In this document: positions 24,972 through 27,624 of the stretch, in pieces | Layout: each line of letters opens with the position of its first letter | Position numbering within the stretch: position 1 is the first letter of the stretch | NCBI GenBank assembly: GCA_023415145.1 | Contig: JAEZLW010000093.1 | Location: 1 to 27,624 of the forward strand | Source: Bacillota bacterium | GTDB lineage: Bacteria > Bacillota > Clostridia > Christensenellales > Aristaeellaceae | Reading direction: 5' to 3' | DNA: 27,624 nucleotides | The notes under the pieces: generated by a model | What the model saw: only the letters and a program-made list of their open reading frames with translations | Databases searched by the model: none | Told to the model about the DNA's origin: nothing | Translations under genes and position numbers: made by a program

Positions 24972-24999
24972 TTGACATTCATCTAATTCTTGGTATACT
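24972..24999 (+). promoter_or_regulatory. Strong sigma-A promoter of the MFS/ArsR operon
   Basis: The -35 is the perfect consensus TTGACA (24972-24977). A 16-base spacer leads to TATACT (24994-24999), with TGG just before it as an extended -10. It is the strongest promoter in the window, which suits a gene held down by a repressor. Upstream, TCTAAT occurs three times (24944, 24960, 24982). Confidence 0.85.
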
Positions 25000-25021
25000 A
25001 TGGGAGAATTCATTCCATAGT
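24997..25021 (+). promoter_or_regulatory. Inverted repeat over the start site, probable operator
   Basis: Perfect 7-base arms ACTATGG and CCATAGT (24997-25003 and 25015-25021) with an 11-base centre overlap the -10 box and the predicted start of transcription. The ArsR-type product of the second gene in the operon is the natural candidate to bind it. Confidence 0.6.
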
Positions 25022-25042
25022 GATCAAAGGAGTGTATGATGC

Positions 25043-26329
25043 ATGTCTAATAAGATTGGCGGATACCGTGCCATCCTGCGCCACAAGCAATATTCGAAGC
25101 TCATTGCCGCCAATGTGGTCAACCGGTTTGGCGATTCCATCGATGCCATTGCCTTTACTTGGCTGGTGTACGAATTGAGCGGCAGCGCGGCATGGTCAGC
25201 GGTGATATTTGGTGTAAACATGCTGCCCACCGTTATTCTGGGTCCCTTTGCCGGGGCACTGGCGGAGCGCATGGACAAGAAATGGACCATGGTCATCAGC
25301 GATATTGTCCGCGGCATTTTGGTGGCGCTGACTGCCGCATTCTATGTGTTCAATGTGCTCACCCCGGTATTGATGCTTGTTATCACGCTGTTGCACTCTA
25401 CGGTGGAAGCGTTCCGGATTCCCTGCGGAATGGCTATTGTACCAAGGCTGCTGCCAAAGGAGGATTATGATTTTGGCCTGTCACTTAACGGAAGCTTAAG
25501 CCGTGTGATGGAGATCGTCGGTCTGGCCATTGCAGCCGGAATCATCGCAACGCTAGGCGTTCCAGGCGCGATATTTATCGACGGTGTTACCTTCTTCCTG
25601 TCCGCTGTGCTCATTGCCTGGATCAAAGCAGGAAAAGAGCCTGAAAATGGCGAAACGGAAGAAAAACAGGATTACTGGCAGACGCTTAAGGCAGGCTTTT
25701 CCTATGTGCTTAAGACGCCCGCCATTCTGAATCTTTGTTTGCTGGCATTGCTGCTCAACAGTCTGTTGGTACCTCTGAACGCGCTGAATGCGCCTCTGGT
25801 CAGCATGTATAACCTTGGCCCGGAAGCCATGTCGGTAGGCGGTATACTGCTTACAGCGGGTGCCGCACTGGGCGCATTCATCTACCCGTACCTCAAGCGC
25901 CGCATCAGCGGCAAAGCGGTTACCATCGCAGGTTTTCTGGCCATTGGCCTCTGTTACGGTGCTTTGGTATGGGTTAAGGAGCTGCTAGGCGTGCCCTTTT
26001 TGTTCTTCATTGGGCTGTGCGTGACGCTGTTATTGTTCTCCTTGACTTTGGCCCTGTTAAGCGGCCACTTCAATGTTTTGGTCATGAAGCTGGTCAGCCC
26101 GGATTACTTGGCCCGTGTGGGTTCCACCATGGGTGCGGTATGCACGCTGGCCATGCCCGTCATTTCCTTCTTCATGGGGGGGTTGACGCTGTTGCTTGGG
26201 CTCAGCGGGGTGCTTTACCTGTTTGGGGGCATCTGCCTTGTATCGCTGCTACTATTGGTGAAATTCCGCATGCTGGACACCATGGATGAAGGAGAGAGCA
26301 CTAATGGAACTGATATTTCATCCTCATAA
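25043..26329 (+). CDS. MFS efflux transporter, MefA/MFS_3-like
   Basis: A 428-residue protein with about 12 membrane segments and the N-terminal pattern NRFGDSIDAIAFTWLVYELSGS, which is common in the drug or macrolide efflux-like branch of the major facilitator family. The loop after helix 2 (GALAERMDKKW) matches the MFS motif A region in a loose form. The substrate is unknown. The ATG at 25043 is the only one in frame near AAAGGAG (10 bases upstream). Two other ATGs at 25036 and 25039 lie between the site and the start; the first opens a four-codon frame MMHV that stops at 25050. The gene overlaps the downstream regulator by 26 bases, so the transporter and regulator are coupled. Confidence 0.9.
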   Translation: MSNKIGGYRAILRHKQYSKLIAANVVNRFGDSIDAIAFTWLVYELSGSAAWSAVIFGVNMLPTVILGPFAGALAERMDKKWTMVISDIVRGILVALTAAFYVFNVLTPVLMLVITLLHSTVEAFRIPCGMAIVPRLLPKEDYDFGLSLNGSLSRVMEIVGLAIAAGIIATLGVPGAIFIDGVTFFLSAVLIAWIKAGKEPENGETEEKQDYWQTLKAGFSYVLKTPAILNLCLLALLLNSLLVPLNALNAPLVSMYNLGPEAMSVGGILLTAGAALGAFIYPYLKRRISGKAVTIAGFLAIGLCYGALVWVKELLGVPFLFFIGLCVTLLLFSLTLALLSGHFNVLVMKLVSPDYLARVGSTMGAVCTLAMPVISFFMGGLTLLLGLSGVLYLFGGICLVSLLLLVKFRMLDTMDEGESTNGTDISSS

Positions 26330-27428
26330 GGATTTGATGCTGGAAGCGATGAGCTACCTGAACACGATGGCAGGGGAAACATCGCTCGATTCCATAATAA
26401 ACAGGCTGGAGGGGCTGTATGCCGATACAGGTGACGCATCCATGCTCAAAATGCGTATGGAGCCCGTGCGTTCCCTGGCAGAAATCATTGACCTTAAGTT
26501 TTCCCCGGATACCAAGGAACTGGAGCGCTTTTTCCACCCCTTCTCCATTGGACAGGGGAGCCTTTCGCAAATGCTGGTCCTGTCTTTTTACGAGCCAGCC
26601 ATCTCTAGCTGGACTGACCAACTGGAGAATATCCGCAAGAAGTTTACAGAGTTTGCTGCTAATCCATTCTCCTCCCTGCAACAGCTCAACATCGGCCGCC
26701 TTTTTGACGACTCCGATACAGATGGCAAAGAGGATGCCCGACCCCTTGTTGCACAATTGGAGGAGACAGGCCTTTTGGACGGAGAAAAATGGCAGATTTT
26801 ACGGGCTATACATGATTCCGGTCCATATCTTGACCAACTGACTGCGGTGCTCACGCCGGTAAAGGCACTGATAGATGAAAATTTGTCCCTGCTGCAACCG
26901 GCGCTTGAGGATTTCGCAATCAGGTGGCGGGCCTATTTTGAGAAGGTTTCCTTTGAGTCTTTCCTGTCAGAGAACATAGGGATAGAAGCAGGTGATCTCA
27001 CAGGCTTTGTTTTGCACATCTACCCCTCCATTTTTGAGTGCGGCGCAATCATGTTGAGCATGGAAGCGGAAACCAGGATGATCTACATGCAGATCGGCAT
27101 ATGCCTCCAGGAGGGTATCAGCGTAAAAACGCTACCGGTGGAAAGCTACCTGTTATTGGAGGGATTAAAAGCGCTTTCAGACAAGAGCAAGCTGAGCATC
27201 CTTTCCCATATCAGGGACAAGCGGTCATACGGCCAGGAACTGGCGAGGGAAACAAGCTTGTCCACGGCAACCATCTCTCATCATATGAGTGCACTGATCA
27301 ACTGCGGTTTTATTCGCATGGAGCGTGTAGAAAACCGTATCTATTACCAAATGGACAAGGAAAACCTGCGCAAGTTCCTGAAAAAGCTGTCATTGTACCT
27401 GTTAAGCGGCGAAGGTGCAGGCACATAG
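26304..27428 (+). CDS. ArsR-family regulator with long N-terminal domain
   Basis: A 374-residue protein whose last 90 residues (about 286-362) form a winged helix-turn-helix of the ArsR/SmtB type, with recognition helix TATISHHMSAL (321-331) and wing RMERVENRIYYQMD. The first 280 residues have no family I recognise. They are acidic and helix-rich, with few cysteines and no obvious metal site, so the signal is likely a small molecule rather than a metal (inference). Usual ArsR proteins have only about 100 residues. The start is the ATG at 26304, nine bases after GGAG; an ATG at 26286 is less likely. It overlaps the MFS gene by 26 bases and probably represses the shared promoter through the repeat at 24997-25021. 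Confidence 0.87.
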   Translation: MELIFHPHKDLMLEAMSYLNTMAGETSLDSIINRLEGLYADTGDASMLKMRMEPVRSLAEIIDLKFSPDTKELERFFHPFSIGQGSLSQMLVLSFYEPAISSWTDQLENIRKKFTEFAANPFSSLQQLNIGRLFDDSDTDGKEDARPLVAQLEETGLLDGEKWQILRAIHDSGPYLDQLTAVLTPVKALIDENLSLLQPALEDFAIRWRAYFEKVSFESFLSENIGIEAGDLTGFVLHIYPSIFECGAIMLSMEAETRMIYMQIGICLQEGISVKTLPVESYLLLEGLKALSDKSKLSILSHIRDKRSYGQELARETSLSTATISHHMSALINCGFIRMERVENRIYYQMDKENLRKFLKKLSLYLLSGEGAGT

Positions 27429-27439
27429 TAATCTGAAAG

Positions 27440-27468
27440 TCATAACTCCTCTCCCCCATGCATACCTT
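27440..27468 (+). promoter_or_regulatory. Sigma-E-like promoter for spoIVA
   Basis: TCATA (27440-27444), a 16-base spacer and CATACCTT (27461-27468) match the mother-cell sigma-E pattern (ATA, 16-18 bases, CATACAnT) with one mismatch in the -10. It is 29 bases from the spoIVA start, and spoIVA belongs to the sigma-E regulon in Bacillus. Confidence 0.7.
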
Positions 27469-27497
27469 TCATCAAGCGGATGCAAGGAGGGGAACTC

Positions 27498-27624
27498 ATG
27501 GATACTACAAAGCAGTTCAATTTGTATCAGGATATTGCAGAGCGCACCGGCGGCGATGTATACATCGGCGTGGTGGGCCCGGTACGTACCGGGAAGAGTA
27601 CCTTCATTTCCCGGTTCATGGAGG
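27498..27624 (+). CDS. spoIVA: SpoIVA, spore coat basement ATPase, 5' part only
   Basis: SpoIVA polymerises on the forespore surface, using ATP, and forms the base on which the spore coat is laid. The visible 42 codons read DIAERTGGD near residue 12 and then the Walker A motif GPVRTGKS (27-34), which match the highly conserved SpoIVA N-terminus. The gene runs off the right edge; the complete protein is usually about 490 residues. AAGGAGG lies 7 bases before the ATG, behind a sigma-E-like promoter. This identifies the organism as a spore former. Confidence 0.95.
   Translation, partial: MDTTKQFNLYQDIAERTGGDVYIGVVGPVRTGKSTFISRFME

Noticed and set aside
1..27624. CRISPR array, tRNA or rRNA genes, insertion sequence or prophage genes
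   Set aside because: I found no regularly spaced repeats, no tRNA-like cloverleaf or rRNA segments, and no transposase, integrase or phage structural gene.

Overview
The window (about 27.6 kb, moderately GC-rich) reads as chromosome of an anaerobic, spore-forming member of Clostridia (Bacillota). The best pointers are a SCIFF precursor peptide with its radical SAM maturase, the start of spoIVA, a sporulation-type LonB protease, a T-box-controlled long isoleucyl-tRNA synthetase, and the block tgt-yajC-TIGR04086 protein-SCIFF-maturase. All names come from reading motifs in the translated sequence; no search was run. The species cannot be named.

Layout. (1) 1-5888, minus strand: a protein quality-control cluster, trigger factor (tig), clpP, clpX and, after a 417-bp gap, lonB. 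The gap holds a compact series of inverted repeats. The first codons of another minus-strand gene, with its own promoter, lie at the left edge. (2) 6042-6695, plus: a protein with three LysM repeats, ending at a bidirectional terminator. (3) 6760-10124, minus: one promoter followed by a small PD-(D/E)XK-type nuclease-like protein, a SNF2 helicase overlapping it by one base, and an MFS transporter. (4) 10189-11998, plus: a secreted L,D-transpeptidase with FlgD-like Ig repeats. (5) 12011-14400, minus: an LCP-family cell-wall ligase and, upstream, a CDF metal exporter with an Mn-type signature. (6) 14513-20790, plus: T-box leader and ileS, then an rRNA-methyltransferase-like gene, an RluA-type pseudouridine synthase and tgt. 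These are all tRNA/rRNA functions. (7) 20851-23495, plus: yajC, a small membrane protein, the SCIFF peptide and its maturase. (8) 23598-24899: an HtrA-type protease with terminator. (9) 24972-27428: an MFS efflux gene and an unusually long ArsR-type regulator, overlapping, behind a strong promoter with an inverted repeat at its start site. (10) 27498-end: 5' part of spoIVA behind a sigma-E-like promoter.

Most genes are core functions. The points most worth a second look are the palindrome cluster between clpX and lonB, the nuclease-like/SNF2 pair, the loss of the Walker B aspartate in LonB, the extended SCIFF peptide, the ribosome-binding site embedded in a terminator downstream of yajC, and the MFS/long-ArsR module.
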